64,000 bases of DNA from Actinobacillus vicugnae (GTDB lineage: Bacteria; Pseudomonadota; Gammaproteobacteria; Enterobacterales; Pasteurellaceae), in the NCBI RefSeq assembly GCF_901687125.1, contig NZ_CABFJY010000046.1, positions 113,975 through 177,974 on the forward strand. The letters are read 5' to 3'. This document shows positions 16,994 to 25,633 of this stretch, one piece after another (position 1 is the stretch's first letter; each line of letters starts with the position of its first letter). Under the pieces are notes generated by a model. The model was not told the origin of the DNA. It saw only the letters and a program-made list of their open reading frames with translations, and searched no databases. A program made the translations under genes and the position numbers.

Positions 16994-17009
16994 ACTAAAC
17001 CGTTTTAGC
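16994..17009 (+). promoter_or_regulatory. ScrR-type operator upstream of scrK
   Basis: ACTAAACCGTTTTAGC is the same LacI-type palindrome found twice before scrA, with one base changed in the core. It lies 41 bp before the scrK start. Confidence 0.78.
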
Positions 17010-17050
17010 TAAGATAAATTAACTATTTTTTATTAGATTAAGAGGCGTGT

Positions 17051-17974
17051 ATGAGCAAGATTTGGGTAACAGGTGATGCTGTAGTTGATTTAATTCCAGA
17101 TGGTGATAATCACTATTTAAAATGTGCAGGTGGAGCACCAGCAAACGTGGCTGTGGGCGTTTCACGTTTAGGGGTTGAAGCAGGTTTTATTGGACGTGTA
17201 GGTTTAGATCCGCTCGGTAAATTTATGCAGCAAACCCTCAATGCAGAAAATGTTTCAACCGAACATATGATTCTCGATCCAAAACAACGCACTTCAACGG
17301 TGATTGTTGGGCTAGATAACGGTGAGCGTAGCTTTACCTTTATGGTGAATCCAAGCGCTGACCAATTCCTTGAAGTGGGTGATTTACCAACCTTCCAAAA
17401 AGGTGATTTTTTACATTGCTGTTCTATTGCTTTAATTAATGATCCTTCTCGCTCAACTACCATTGAAGCAATTCGTCGTGTGAAAGAAGTGGGCGGTTTT
17501 TTCTCATTCGATCCAAACTTACGCGAATCACTCTGGACAAGTCTTGATGAAATGAAACAAGTGGTAAATAGTGTAGTCGCAATGGCGGATGTACTGAAAT
17601 TCTCTGAAGAAGAATTAACGCTATTAACCAACACTACAACCCTTGAACAAGCGACTCAAGCGATTACCGCACAATATCCTGAAAAGCTGATTATCATCAC
17701 CCTTGGTAAAGACGGTGCAATTTATCACTTAAACGGCAATAGCAAAGTGGTGGCAGGCAAAGCGTTAAAACCTGTTGATACTACAGGTGCTGGCGATGCG
17801 TTTGTAAGCGGTTTACTTGCTGGTTTATCACAAGTTGCAGATTGGAAAGACGAAAATGCATTAGTTGAAGTCATTCGCAAAGCAAATGCTTCTGGTGCAT
17901 TAGCAACAACCGCAAAAGGTGCGATGTCGGCTTTACCAAACAAAGCTGAACTCGAGGCATTCCTAGCCAGCTAA
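17051..17974 (+). CDS. scrK: Fructokinase
   Basis: Phosphorylates the fructose released from sucrose-6-phosphate to fructose-6-phosphate. A PfkB-family kinase of 307 residues: GDAVVDLIP at the N-terminus, signature 1 GGAPANVAVGVSRLG (about 27-41) and signature 2 DTTGAGDAFVSGLL (about 240-253) with the catalytic Asp. AAGAGGCGTGT precedes the start. First gene of scrK-scrB-scrR, behind a ScrR-type operator. A strong hairpin terminator separates it from scrB, so readthrough or a second promoter is needed for the downstream genes. Confidence 0.94.
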   Translation: MSKIWVTGDAVVDLIPDGDNHYLKCAGGAPANVAVGVSRLGVEAGFIGRVGLDPLGKFMQQTLNAENVSTEHMILDPKQRTSTVIVGLDNGERSFTFMVNPSADQFLEVGDLPTFQKGDFLHCCSIALINDPSRSTTIEAIRRVKEVGGFFSFDPNLRESLWTSLDEMKQVVNSVVAMADVLKFSEEELTLLTNTTTLEQATQAITAQYPEKLIIITLGKDGAIYHLNGNSKVVAGKALKPVDTTGAGDAFVSGLLAGLSQVADWKDENALVEVIRKANASGALATTAKGAMSALPNKAELEAFLAS

Positions 17975-17981
17975 TACGCGT

Positions 17982-18020
17982 AAAACACTGAAAACCATCA
18001 ACGTTTTCAGTGTTTTGTTT
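17982..18020 (+). terminator. Strong terminator-like hairpin between scrK and scrB
   Basis: AAAACACTGAAAAC (17982-17995) pairs perfectly with GTTTTCAGTGTTTT (18003-18016), followed by GTTTTATT. A 14-bp stem inside what looks like an operon. Confidence 0.88.
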
Positions 18021-18058
18021 TATTCCCAACCAAACTTACGCCACAAATAGGATTTCTT

Positions 18059-19492
18059 ATGCATATTTTCAATAATGGCAAATATAAAAGCCTTCACGCA
18101 CAAGCAGAAGGCGAAATTTTATCAATCCGCCAACAAGTTTTACAAGATACCGATTTTTATCCAACCTATCACCTTGCGCCAACAACAGGTTTATTCAACG
18201 ATCCAAATGGCTTAATTTTTGACGGTGAAAAATATCATATTTTTGCGCAATGGTTCCCGTACGATGCCATACATGGCATGAAGCACTGGGAGCATTTTAT
18301 TACTCGAGATTTCCAAACGTTTGAAAAATCTGACCGCTTGATCCCTGATGAAATGTTTGAATCACATGGCTGTTATTCAGGTGGTGCGATTTTGTGGCAA
18401 GATAAAATTGTTGCGTTTTATACAGGTAACACTCGTCGTGCAAGCGATAATCAACGAGTTCCTCACCAAAATATTGCGATTTTTGATAAATCAGGCAAAT
18501 TACTCGAAAAACGTTGCATTATTGATCAAGCACCTGCTGGCTATACTGAACATGTGCGAGATCCAAAACCCTTTATTACCACTGAAGGAAAAATTCGTTT
18601 TGTACTTGGTGCTCAACGCGAAAACCTCACAGGTGCTTGCTTAGTATATGAAATGGATGATCTCGACAGCACGCCTCGTCTAATTTCAGAATTAGCCGTA
18701 AAAGATTTTGATAACAGCAACGTGTTTATGTGGGAATGCCCAGACTTATTCCAACTTGGCGGTAAAGACGTGTTTGTTTGGTCACCACAAGGAAAATTAC
18801 GTGAAGCACATCAATTTCAAAATAATTACCACGCCACTTATGCATTAGGGAAATTGGAAGCAAATACCTTAAATACAGAGCACATTGAAGAGCTAGACTA
18901 CGGTTTTGATTTCTATGCACCACAATCCGTACAAAATACATATCGGATCGTTTTTGGCTGGATCGGTTTACCTGATTTAACTTATCCAACCGATAAATTT
19001 AAATGGCATTCAACCCTGAGTTTGCCACGCCAAATGAGCGTAGAAAATGGCAAAATTCGCCAAACACCAATCGTTAAATTAACTGAAAAGCAAGCACTCA
19101 AAATTGACCAAAAAATTACAATCGATAACCTTGATACCACTTATTTGCAAATTTCAGTGGAAAATCAACCGCTTGCACTTAACTTCTTCAGTAATGAACA
19201 AGGTCAAACATTGCGTTTGTGCTATGAAAATGGCTTACTGAGCTTAGATCGCGGTGCAACCGAGCAAACTGAACTAATGCAACAATTTGATAGCGTTCGC
19301 CACTGTGAGCTAGATAGACTCGAAAGTTTAGAAATTTTCTTCGATCGTTCAATTGTAGAAATTTTCATCAATAGCGGAGAAAAAGTAATGACATCACGAT
19401 TCTTTATTGCAAATCGTGTCAATCTATTAGAAACTTCTCGTCCTATCACTGTGCAATTTGCTCCAGTACAAGCAATTCAGATCCGAGACTAA
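18059..19492 (+). CDS. scrB: Sucrose-6-phosphate hydrolase
   Basis: Cytoplasmic GH32 beta-fructofuranosidase that splits sucrose-6-phosphate into glucose-6-phosphate and fructose. The 477 residues carry the three family motifs: nucleophile FNDPNGL (about 46-52), RDPKPF with the stabilising Asp, and the acid/base Glu in WECPDLF. A C-terminal beta-sandwich follows from about 350. AGGATTTCTT precedes the ATG. It lies between scrK and scrR and matches the product of ScrA. Confidence 0.95.
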   Translation: MHIFNNGKYKSLHAQAEGEILSIRQQVLQDTDFYPTYHLAPTTGLFNDPNGLIFDGEKYHIFAQWFPYDAIHGMKHWEHFITRDFQTFEKSDRLIPDEMFESHGCYSGGAILWQDKIVAFYTGNTRRASDNQRVPHQNIAIFDKSGKLLEKRCIIDQAPAGYTEHVRDPKPFITTEGKIRFVLGAQRENLTGACLVYEMDDLDSTPRLISELAVKDFDNSNVFMWECPDLFQLGGKDVFVWSPQGKLREAHQFQNNYHATYALGKLEANTLNTEHIEELDYGFDFYAPQSVQNTYRIVFGWIGLPDLTYPTDKFKWHSTLSLPRQMSVENGKIRQTPIVKLTEKQALKIDQKITIDNLDTTYLQISVENQPLALNFFSNEQGQTLRLCYENGLLSLDRGATEQTELMQQFDSVRHCELDRLESLEIFFDRSIVEIFINSGEKVMTSRFFIANRVNLLETSRPITVQFAPVQAIQIRD

Positions 19493-19502
19493 AATAACAA
19501 CA

Positions 19503-19528
19503 GGCGCAGGTAATCACTTGCGCCGTTT
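19503..19528 (+). terminator. Terminator-like hairpin after scrB
   Basis: GGCGCA (19503-19508) and TGCGCC (19519-19524) with a 10-base loop followed by GTTTTACTT; a modest terminator before scrR. Confidence 0.6.
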
Positions 19529-19563
19529 TACTTCACTTGAGAAGTCAGCTTTGAGGAAAAACC

Positions 19564-20583
19564 GTGGAATCAAAACCTAAAAAACGCCTAACATTAAATG
19601 ACATTGCTGCATTAAGTGGCGTATCAAAAACCACTGCGAGTATGATTCTAAATGGTAAAAGCGATGATTTTCGCATCAAACCTGAAACTCGCCAAAAAGT
19701 CCAAGCAATTGCTGAACAATATGGCTATCGTGCCAATATGTACGCCAAAGCGTTGCAAGCACAACGTTCAAACGTAATCGGCTTAGTCATTCCAGATCTT
19801 ACGAACTATGGCTTTGCTTCAACCGCTCGCAATCTCGAAAAACTTTGCCGAGAAAATGGCTTACAGTTGGTGATTGCCTGCTCTGATGATAATCCTCAAC
19901 AAGAAAAGTTAGTAATTGAGCGTTTATTAGATCGCCAAGTTGATCTTATTATTACTGCTCCAACTCACCAAGATCCAAACTACTACACAAACATCGTACG
20001 CCACACTCCAGTTTTACATATCGACCGCCATATCCCAAATTTGGCACTCAATTATATTATCAGTAACGATACACAGAGTGTGGCTGAATTAGTTGAAAAT
20101 ATCGTAAGAGCTTATCAACCCAAAGAATTTTTTTATTTAGGCGGGCAGCTTTCACTTTCTCCGAGTGCTTCTCGCTTGGAAGGATTTTATGAAGGCTTAG
20201 AACAATCACATCTAAACGTACAAAGCGGTTGGATTTTGCATAAAGATTACCAACCTGAATCAGGCTACCAAATGTTTGCTGAAATTGTGCAACGTTTAGG
20301 ACGCCTACCCGAAGCAGTGTTTACCGCTTCTTATACTATTTTAGAAGGGGTTCTGCGTTATCTCACCGAACATAAACAAATAGCAAAATTAATGAATCAA
20401 GAGCTACATTTAGCCACATTTGATAATCATCATTTGCTTGATGCACTGCCGTTTCATATACATTCAATTGCGCAGAATCACGAACAGATTGCCCAAAAAA
20501 CATTCCAAATGGTATGCGAAAAACTACAGCGCAAAGTAATTAACAATACCAAAGTAGATTGTGAAATTATCTGGCGACACTAA
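19564..20583 (+). CDS. scrR: LacI-family sucrose operon repressor
   Basis: Transcriptional repressor of 339 residues. The helix-turn-helix at about 9-30 reads LNDIAALSGVSKTTASMILN, the standard LacI layout, followed by the hinge YRANMYAKALQAQ. The rest is the sugar-binding domain. The start is GTG at 19564 behind TTTGAGGAAAA. Its position after scrB, and the matching palindromes before scrA and scrK, make it the likely regulator of both; fructose or fructose phosphate would be the usual inducer in ScrR proteins, which I infer only from the family. Confidence 0.9.
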   Translation: MESKPKKRLTLNDIAALSGVSKTTASMILNGKSDDFRIKPETRQKVQAIAEQYGYRANMYAKALQAQRSNVIGLVIPDLTNYGFASTARNLEKLCRENGLQLVIACSDDNPQQEKLVIERLLDRQVDLIITAPTHQDPNYYTNIVRHTPVLHIDRHIPNLALNYIISNDTQSVAELVENIVRAYQPKEFFYLGGQLSLSPSASRLEGFYEGLEQSHLNVQSGWILHKDYQPESGYQMFAEIVQRLGRLPEAVFTASYTILEGVLRYLTEHKQIAKLMNQELHLATFDNHHLLDALPFHIHSIAQNHEQIAQKTFQMVCEKLQRKVINNTKVDCEIIWRH

Positions 20584-20609
20584 TACTCAATTTAATCAAA
20601 GGACAAGAT

Positions 20610-21104
20610 ATGGCACATTTTTATGAATATTTAGAATTCAATAGCGATGAAGATCGTGAAAACCAACTTGAAGTTTACGTAGATGTAAAACTTGAACCCG
20701 AAACAGAAGAAAAAATTAAAGCGCTCAATGTGCAAGGCGAATGGCTTGTGATGGCAGAGCCTTACTGCCCTGATTGCGTTGAAGTGGTGGCTTATTGGCA
20801 ACGTATTACCAAGCTCAATCCCAATATCAAAGTGAAATATGTCTCACGCAAAGATAACAAAGAACGCAAACATTTTGATAGTGATGAACAGCAACAAGCG
20901 GTTATTTCTGCTCAAAAAATCCCAAGTATTTTCGATATTCGTGATGGTAAAACCACATTAGTGCTATGCGAATTTCCGCAATTTCTTAAACAGCAAATGG
21001 AAGCTGAACCTGAGAAATTCGATGAATTAAAAGCAGATTTCCGAATGGGGAAATTTGGCAAACAAGTTGAAGCAGAATTGTTAACTATACTAACCGCACA
21101 TTAA
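20610..21104 (+). CDS. Thioredoxin-like protein with CPDC motif
   Basis: A 164-residue cytoplasmic protein without signal peptide. WLVMAEPYCPDCVEVVAYWQ (about 46-65) places a CPDC redox motif at the end of a beta strand as in thioredoxins, and KIPSIFDIRDGKTTLV supplies the cis-proline segment. It belongs to the thioredoxin_9/YtpP-like group of unknown specific role. It starts 27 bp after scrR behind AAAGGACAAG and may be co-transcribed with it. A terminator follows. The link with sucrose metabolism is probably positional only. Confidence 0.75.
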   Translation: MAHFYEYLEFNSDEDRENQLEVYVDVKLEPETEEKIKALNVQGEWLVMAEPYCPDCVEVVAYWQRITKLNPNIKVKYVSRKDNKERKHFDSDEQQQAVISAQKIPSIFDIRDGKTTLVLCEFPQFLKQQMEAEPEKFDELKADFRMGKFGKQVEAELLTILTAH

Positions 21105-21114
21105 TCCTCACGAT

Positions 21115-21152
21115 GGCCCGTCTTTGTATTGCATAGATGGGCTTTTTTATGC
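21115..21152 (+). terminator. Intrinsic terminator after the thioredoxin-like gene
   Basis: GCCCGTCT and AGATGGGC pair (one G:U) around a 14-base loop, followed by TTTTTT. Confidence 0.82.
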
Positions 21153-21231
21153 CTAACAGTACCTAGCCTGAAAGGTTATTCAGAGAATACTAAACAGTAA
21201 GAAAAGAAAACAGTGGGTAAATTTTAGAAAT

Positions 21232-21253
21232 AAAAAAAGCACCTCATGGTGCT
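21232..21253 (-). terminator. Terminator of the tRNA Gly/Leu array
   Basis: Read leftward: AGCACC, ATGA, GGTGCT, then T7. It lies 23 bp past the 3' end of the last tRNA. Confidence 0.88.
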
Positions 21254-21275
21254 ATCGTATTTTGATATGATTAAA

Positions 21276-21351
<76 letters not shown>

Positions 21352-21386
21352 ATATATTTAATTTACTTGGCATATTTACTATCGAA

Positions 21387-21473
21387 TGGTGCCCGAGGCC
21401 AGACTTGAACTGGCACGCCCCGAAAGGCGAGGGATTTTAAATCCCTTGCGTCTACCGATTCCGCCACTCGGGC
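21387..21473 (-). tRNA. tRNA-Leu (TAA)
   Basis: 87 nt, class II tRNA with a long variable arm (CGCCTTTCGGGGCG). Acceptor GCCCGAG pairs with CTCGGGC, anticodon loop TTTAAAA, encoded CCA. Identical to the copies at 21506 and 21718. Confidence 0.97.
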
Positions 21474-21505
21474 ATCGATAATAAAATTTATTCTAAGCTT
21501 TAAAA

Positions 21506-21592
21506 TGGTGCCCGAGGCCAGACTTGAACTGGCACGCCCCGAAAGGCGAGGGATTTTAAATCCCTTGCGTCTACCGATTCCGCCACTCGGGC
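21506..21592 (-). tRNA. tRNA-Leu (TAA)
   Basis: Second identical copy of the 87-nt class II tRNA-Leu with UAA anticodon and encoded CCA. Confidence 0.97.
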
Positions 21593-21615
21593 ACAACCGT
21601 TTTTAAATCTTAAAA

Positions 21616-21691
<76 letters not shown>

Positions 21692-21717
21692 ATAATTTAA
21701 ATTTTGTCATTCTAAAA

Positions 21718-21804
21718 TGGTGCCCGAGGCCAGACTTGAACTGGCACGCCCCGAAAGGCGAGGGATTTTAAATCCCTTGCGTCTACCGATTCCGCCACTC
21801 GGGC
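21718..21804 (-). tRNA. tRNA-Leu (TAA)
   Basis: Third identical copy of tRNA-Leu (UAA anticodon), separated from the next tRNA by only 11 bases. Confidence 0.97.
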
Positions 21805-21815
21805 TCATCTTAAAA

Positions 21816-21891
<76 letters not shown>

Positions 21892-21893
21892 AA

Positions 21894-21919
21894 TAAAAAC
21901 GCTACGTAATTGCGTAGCG
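21894..21919 (-). terminator. Terminator between mfd and the tRNA array
   Basis: Read leftward: CGCTACG, six bases, CGTAGCG, then TTTTTATTG. It separates the tRNA array from upstream transcription through mfd. Confidence 0.8.
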
Positions 21920-22057
21920 ATTTATGTGCCGTATTTTAGGGATTTTTGAAAAGTTGTCAAACACAAATTTCAAAAAAACTTTCGTTAGGCGAAAATTCAA
22001 TCCAATTGACGAAAATTTGCTAAAATTTCACAAAATTAGACCGCCTGCATGCCGCCA

Positions 22058-25000
22058 TTAAACCAGCTTCCTGATCAATTCTTCCACAAACTCAAGTCTT
22101 GCTTTGTTGTCTGCAAGCGGTAAATTAAAGCGGAATTTTTGTGCCCCTTCAAATTTATAAACATTTTTGTCAGATTGAATCAATTGCAAGAACTTCATCG
22201 GATCAGGTTGTGCCGTAGGTTTAAATTCCAAATAACCGCCATTGATGCCCGCCTCTATCTTCTTCAAACCAAGTGGACTGGCAAGGTGGCGAAGTTGGGT
22301 AATTTGGAACAGATTTTGGGTTGCCTCAGGCAATAAGCCGAAACGGTCGATCAATTCCACTTTGAGATCTTTCAATGCTTCTGCACTCTCACTACTTGCA
22401 ATACGTTTATAGAATGATAAACGCATATTCACATCGGGTACATAATCATCTGGCAACAAGGCTGGCACACGTAATTCAACTTCAAGCTGACTTTGAGTAA
22501 TTTCATCAAGTGTTGGCTCACGCCCTTCTTGCAACGCTTGCACTGCATTTTCAAGCAAGTCCATATAAAGTGAGAAACCGATGCTTTCGATTTGCCCGCT
22601 TTGCTCCGAACCGAGTAGTTCACCCGCACCTCGAATTTCTAAATCATGGGTCGCAAGCACAAAACCAGCGCCGAGATTCTCAATTGAACTTAGTGCTTCC
22701 AAGCGTTGCTGTGCATCTTTAGTGAGCATTTTCGGATGCGGAGTCAGCAAATAGGCATACGCTTGATAGTGTGAACGTCCCACTCGCCCACGCAATTGGT
22801 GTAACTGTGCTAAACCAAATTTGTCGGCACGGTCGATAATAATCGTGTTTGCACTCGGGACATCAATCCCTGTTTCGATAATGGTCGAACAAACTAATAA
22901 ATTAAAGCGTTGATGATAAAAATCGCTCATTACACGCTCTAGCTCACGCATTTGCCCATGTCCAATCACAATTCGCGCTTCTGGTACTAGTTCGGCTAAT
23001 TTTGCTGCACAGTTTTCAATAGTCGCCACATCGTTATGCAAATAGTAAACCTGTCCACCACGCAAAATTTCACGCAAAATTGCCTCTCGCACCACTAAAT
23101 CATCGTACTGACGAACAAAGGTTTTAATGGTCAAACGACGCGCTGGAGGACTTGCAATAATTGATAGATCACGCATTCCGTTTAACGCCATATTAAGCGT
23201 TCTCGGAATTGGTGTGGCTGTTAGGGTAAGAATATCGACATTAGCACGCAACTGTTTGATTTTCTCTTTTTGACGCACGCCAAAACGATGCTCTTCATCA
23301 ATTACCAGCAAGCCAAGATCACGGAATTGCACATCCTCTTGCAGAAGTTTGTGTGTACCGACCAAAATATCCACTTTACCCTCTGCAACTTTCGCTAAAA
23401 TCGCTTTTTGCTCTTTGGCGGTTTTGAAACGAGAAAGCACTTCCACGTTAATCGGATAATTAGCAAAACGATCTTTGAAATTTTCAAAGTGCTGTTGCGC
23501 TAACAAGGTGGTTGGCACCAGTACCGCAACTTGTTTATGATTTTCCACCGCCAAGAAAATGGCTCGCATTGCTACTTCAGTTTTACCAAAGCCAACATCT
23601 CCGCATACTAAGCGATCCATTGCTTTTGGTAAGCACATATCGCTGATAACTGCATTAATTGCCATTTTCTGATCTTCGGTTTCTTCAAATGGGAAAGTGC
23701 TGGCAAATTGCATAAAACTTTCTCGATCGTAGACGAATGCAAAGCCTTTTTGCGATTCTCGTTTGGCATACACATCAAGCAATTCCGCCGCCACATCACG
23801 GATTTTCTCCGCGGCTTTTTGGCGGGTTTTCGCCCACGCTTCCGAACCGAGTTTATGCAGTGGAGCGGTTTCATCCGCCCCGCCAATATAGCGAGAAATC
23901 AAGTGCAACGAGGCAACAGGCACATACAGCTTCGCTTCATTCGCATAATGTAATACAAGGTATTCAGCCTTAATGCCACCAGCGTCGAGTACTGTTAGCC
24001 CCGCATAACGCCCTACACCATTTTCTAAATGCACCACCGCTTGCCCAATTTTCAGCTCAGCAAGATTGCGAATTAGCGTATCAGGATTAACGGTTTTACG
24101 ATTTTTCTCGGTGCGTTTGGTCTGGACTTTTTCGCCTAACAGATCCGTTTCGCAAATAATGGCTATCTCATCAGGGCAAATGCTATTCGACTCTACAATA
24201 AAACCTTGATCAAGCGGTGAAATAATTAAAGAAATTTGCGACTCAATCTCCGCCAAATTTTTTATCTGTTTTGGTTTAATTTTTAACGGTGAAAGCAATT
24301 CGAGTAAAGTTTCGCGTCGTCCTTCACTTTCTACTGAAAATACAATGTTTCCACTGAATGTTTGTTGAAATTGCAACAATTGCGCAAACGGTTCTTTTTG
24401 CCCAGATTGCAATGCTACCGCAGGTAATGCCTTGATATTCGCATTTTGCTTAGCGGTCGATTTTCGCACTTTGTCTGCACTAATCGTCAAACGTGGATAG
24501 CCTTTCAAGCTTCGATTAACTTCGTCCGTGAAAAACCATAGTTTTTCAGGCGGAAGTAACGGCCGCATTGGATCCACTCGTCGGCTTTCATAACGTTGTA
24601 CAGTATCTTTATGGAATTGCTCAGCTTTTTCAGCAATACCATCAAAGGTGATAAACAGCGTGTTTTCAGGCAAATAGTCGAACAAGCTCGCCATTTCATC
24701 AAAGAAAAGTGGCTGCCAATATTCAATCCCAGCGTTTAAAATCCCTTTACTCACTTGCTGATAAATATGTTCTGGCTCACGGCGGATTTCACCGAATTGT
24801 TCACGAAATTTACTACGAAAATGCTCGATCCCGTGGCTATCGGTTGGGAATTCATGCGCAGGTAATAAATTAATTTCCGTGATTTCCGCAATCGTGCGTT
24901 GGCTATCCACATCAAATGTGCGGATTGAATCAATTTCATCATCAAAAAAATCCAAGCGGAATGGGCTGTCTGCTCCCATTGGGTAAAGATCAAGTAATGC

Positions 25001-25516
25001 CCCACGCACCGCATATTCGCCATATTCCAGCACCTGTTCCACCGCACGATAGCCTGCATTTTCAAGCTGTAAACGTAACGATTGAATCGAAAAGCGGTCG
25101 CCTTTTTTGATCAAAAGTACATTGTTCGCAAGGTAACTCGGCGGGCAAACTTTTTGTAAAAGCGTGCTAATTGGCAATAGAAAAATCTGTTTATTGCCCT
25201 GTTGCAAATGGAATAACGCCGAAAGACGTGCGGAAATAATATCTTGATGAGGCGAAAAATTATCGTAAGGAAGCGTTTCCCAATCGGGGAATAGTGAAAC
25301 GGGTAAATTACTAAACTGTTTTAGTGCTTTTTCAAGGCGCAAAGCAGTTCGGGTATCAGGTGTGACAACAACGGTTAAACCTTTAAATTGTGCAGCTGCT
25401 TCGGCAATAACGAGTGTGTCGGAATGCCCGATTAAATTACCGAGCGTTTGATGATCTTGGAATTTTCCACCTTGTTGCTGAGCAATAAGCGGTAAATTGA
25501 ATTGAATAAGTGACAT
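22058..25516 (-). CDS. mfd: Transcription-repair coupling factor
   Basis: Removes RNA polymerase stalled at DNA lesions and recruits UvrAB. About 1152 residues from MSLIQFNLPL; I prefer the start at 25516 because the preceding in-frame codons lie inside an uptake signal. Domains in order: UvrB-like N-terminal region (WETLPYDNFSPHQDIISARL), RNA polymerase-interaction domain (GQAVVHLENGVGRYAGL), RecG-type translocase with Walker A GDVGFGKTEVA, DEEH box, TATPIPRTL and the QLRGRVGRS motif, then the TRCF domain. In the conserved GQMRERELE motif of E. coli this protein reads GQMRELE, a two-residue deletion (near 22940-22970). Confidence 0.96.
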   Translation of the reverse strand: MSLIQFNLPLIAQQQGGKFQDHQTLGNLIGHSDTLVIAEAAAQFKGLTVVVTPDTRTALRLEKALKQFSNLPVSLFPDWETLPYDNFSPHQDIISARLSALFHLQQGNKQIFLLPISTLLQKVCPPSYLANNVLLIKKGDRFSIQSLRLQLENAGYRAVEQVLEYGEYAVRGALLDLYPMGADSPFRLDFFDDEIDSIRTFDVDSQRTIAEITEINLLPAHEFPTDSHGIEHFRSKFREQFGEIRREPEHIYQQVSKGILNAGIEYWQPLFFDEMASLFDYLPENTLFITFDGIAEKAEQFHKDTVQRYESRRVDPMRPLLPPEKLWFFTDEVNRSLKGYPRLTISADKVRKSTAKQNANIKALPAVALQSGQKEPFAQLLQFQQTFSGNIVFSVESEGRRETLLELLSPLKIKPKQIKNLAEIESQISLIISPLDQGFIVESNSICPDEIAIICETDLLGEKVQTKRTEKNRKTVNPDTLIRNLAELKIGQAVVHLENGVGRYAGLTVLDAGGIKAEYLVLHYANEAKLYVPVASLHLISRYIGGADETAPLHKLGSEAWAKTRQKAAEKIRDVAAELLDVYAKRESQKGFAFVYDRESFMQFASTFPFEETEDQKMAINAVISDMCLPKAMDRLVCGDVGFGKTEVAMRAIFLAVENHKQVAVLVPTTLLAQQHFENFKDRFANYPINVEVLSRFKTAKEQKAILAKVAEGKVDILVGTHKLLQEDVQFRDLGLLVIDEEHRFGVRQKEKIKQLRANVDILTLTATPIPRTLNMALNGMRDLSIIASPPARRLTIKTFVRQYDDLVVREAILREILRGGQVYYLHNDVATIENCAAKLAELVPEARIVIGHGQMRELERVMSDFYHQRFNLLVCSTIIETGIDVPSANTIIIDRADKFGLAQLHQLRGRVGRSHYQAYAYLLTPHPKMLTKDAQQRLEALSSIENLGAGFVLATHDLEIRGAGELLGSEQSGQIESIGFSLYMDLLENAVQALQEGREPTLDEITQSQLEVELRVPALLPDDYVPDVNMRLSFYKRIASSESAEALKDLKVELIDRFGLLPEATQNLFQITQLRHLASPLGLKKIEAGINGGYLEFKPTAQPDPMKFLQLIQSDKNVYKFEGAQKFRFNLPLADNKARLEFVEELIRKLV

Positions 25517-25589
25517 AAGCGGTCGATTTTGTGAAAAAATTTGCAAATATTGTAGCCCAAAGCCCTATTTTTACAAAATCGATAATCAT

Positions 25590-25613
25590 AAAAGGAGGGA
25601 GCTCCCCCCCTTT
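25590..25613 (-). terminator. Terminator of the RTX-repeat gene
   Basis: Read leftward: AAAGGGGGGAGCTC and then CCTCCTTTTAT; a GC-rich hairpin with a short T-run upstream of mfd and downstream of nothing else on that strand except the RTX-type gene at 25634. Confidence 0.7.
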
Positions 25614-25633
25614 ATTCATGATTGTATATCAAA

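Noticed and set aside
16908..17050. FNR site before aniA
   Set aside because: I could not find TTGAT-N4-ATCAA or a close variant in the gap between aniA and scrK.
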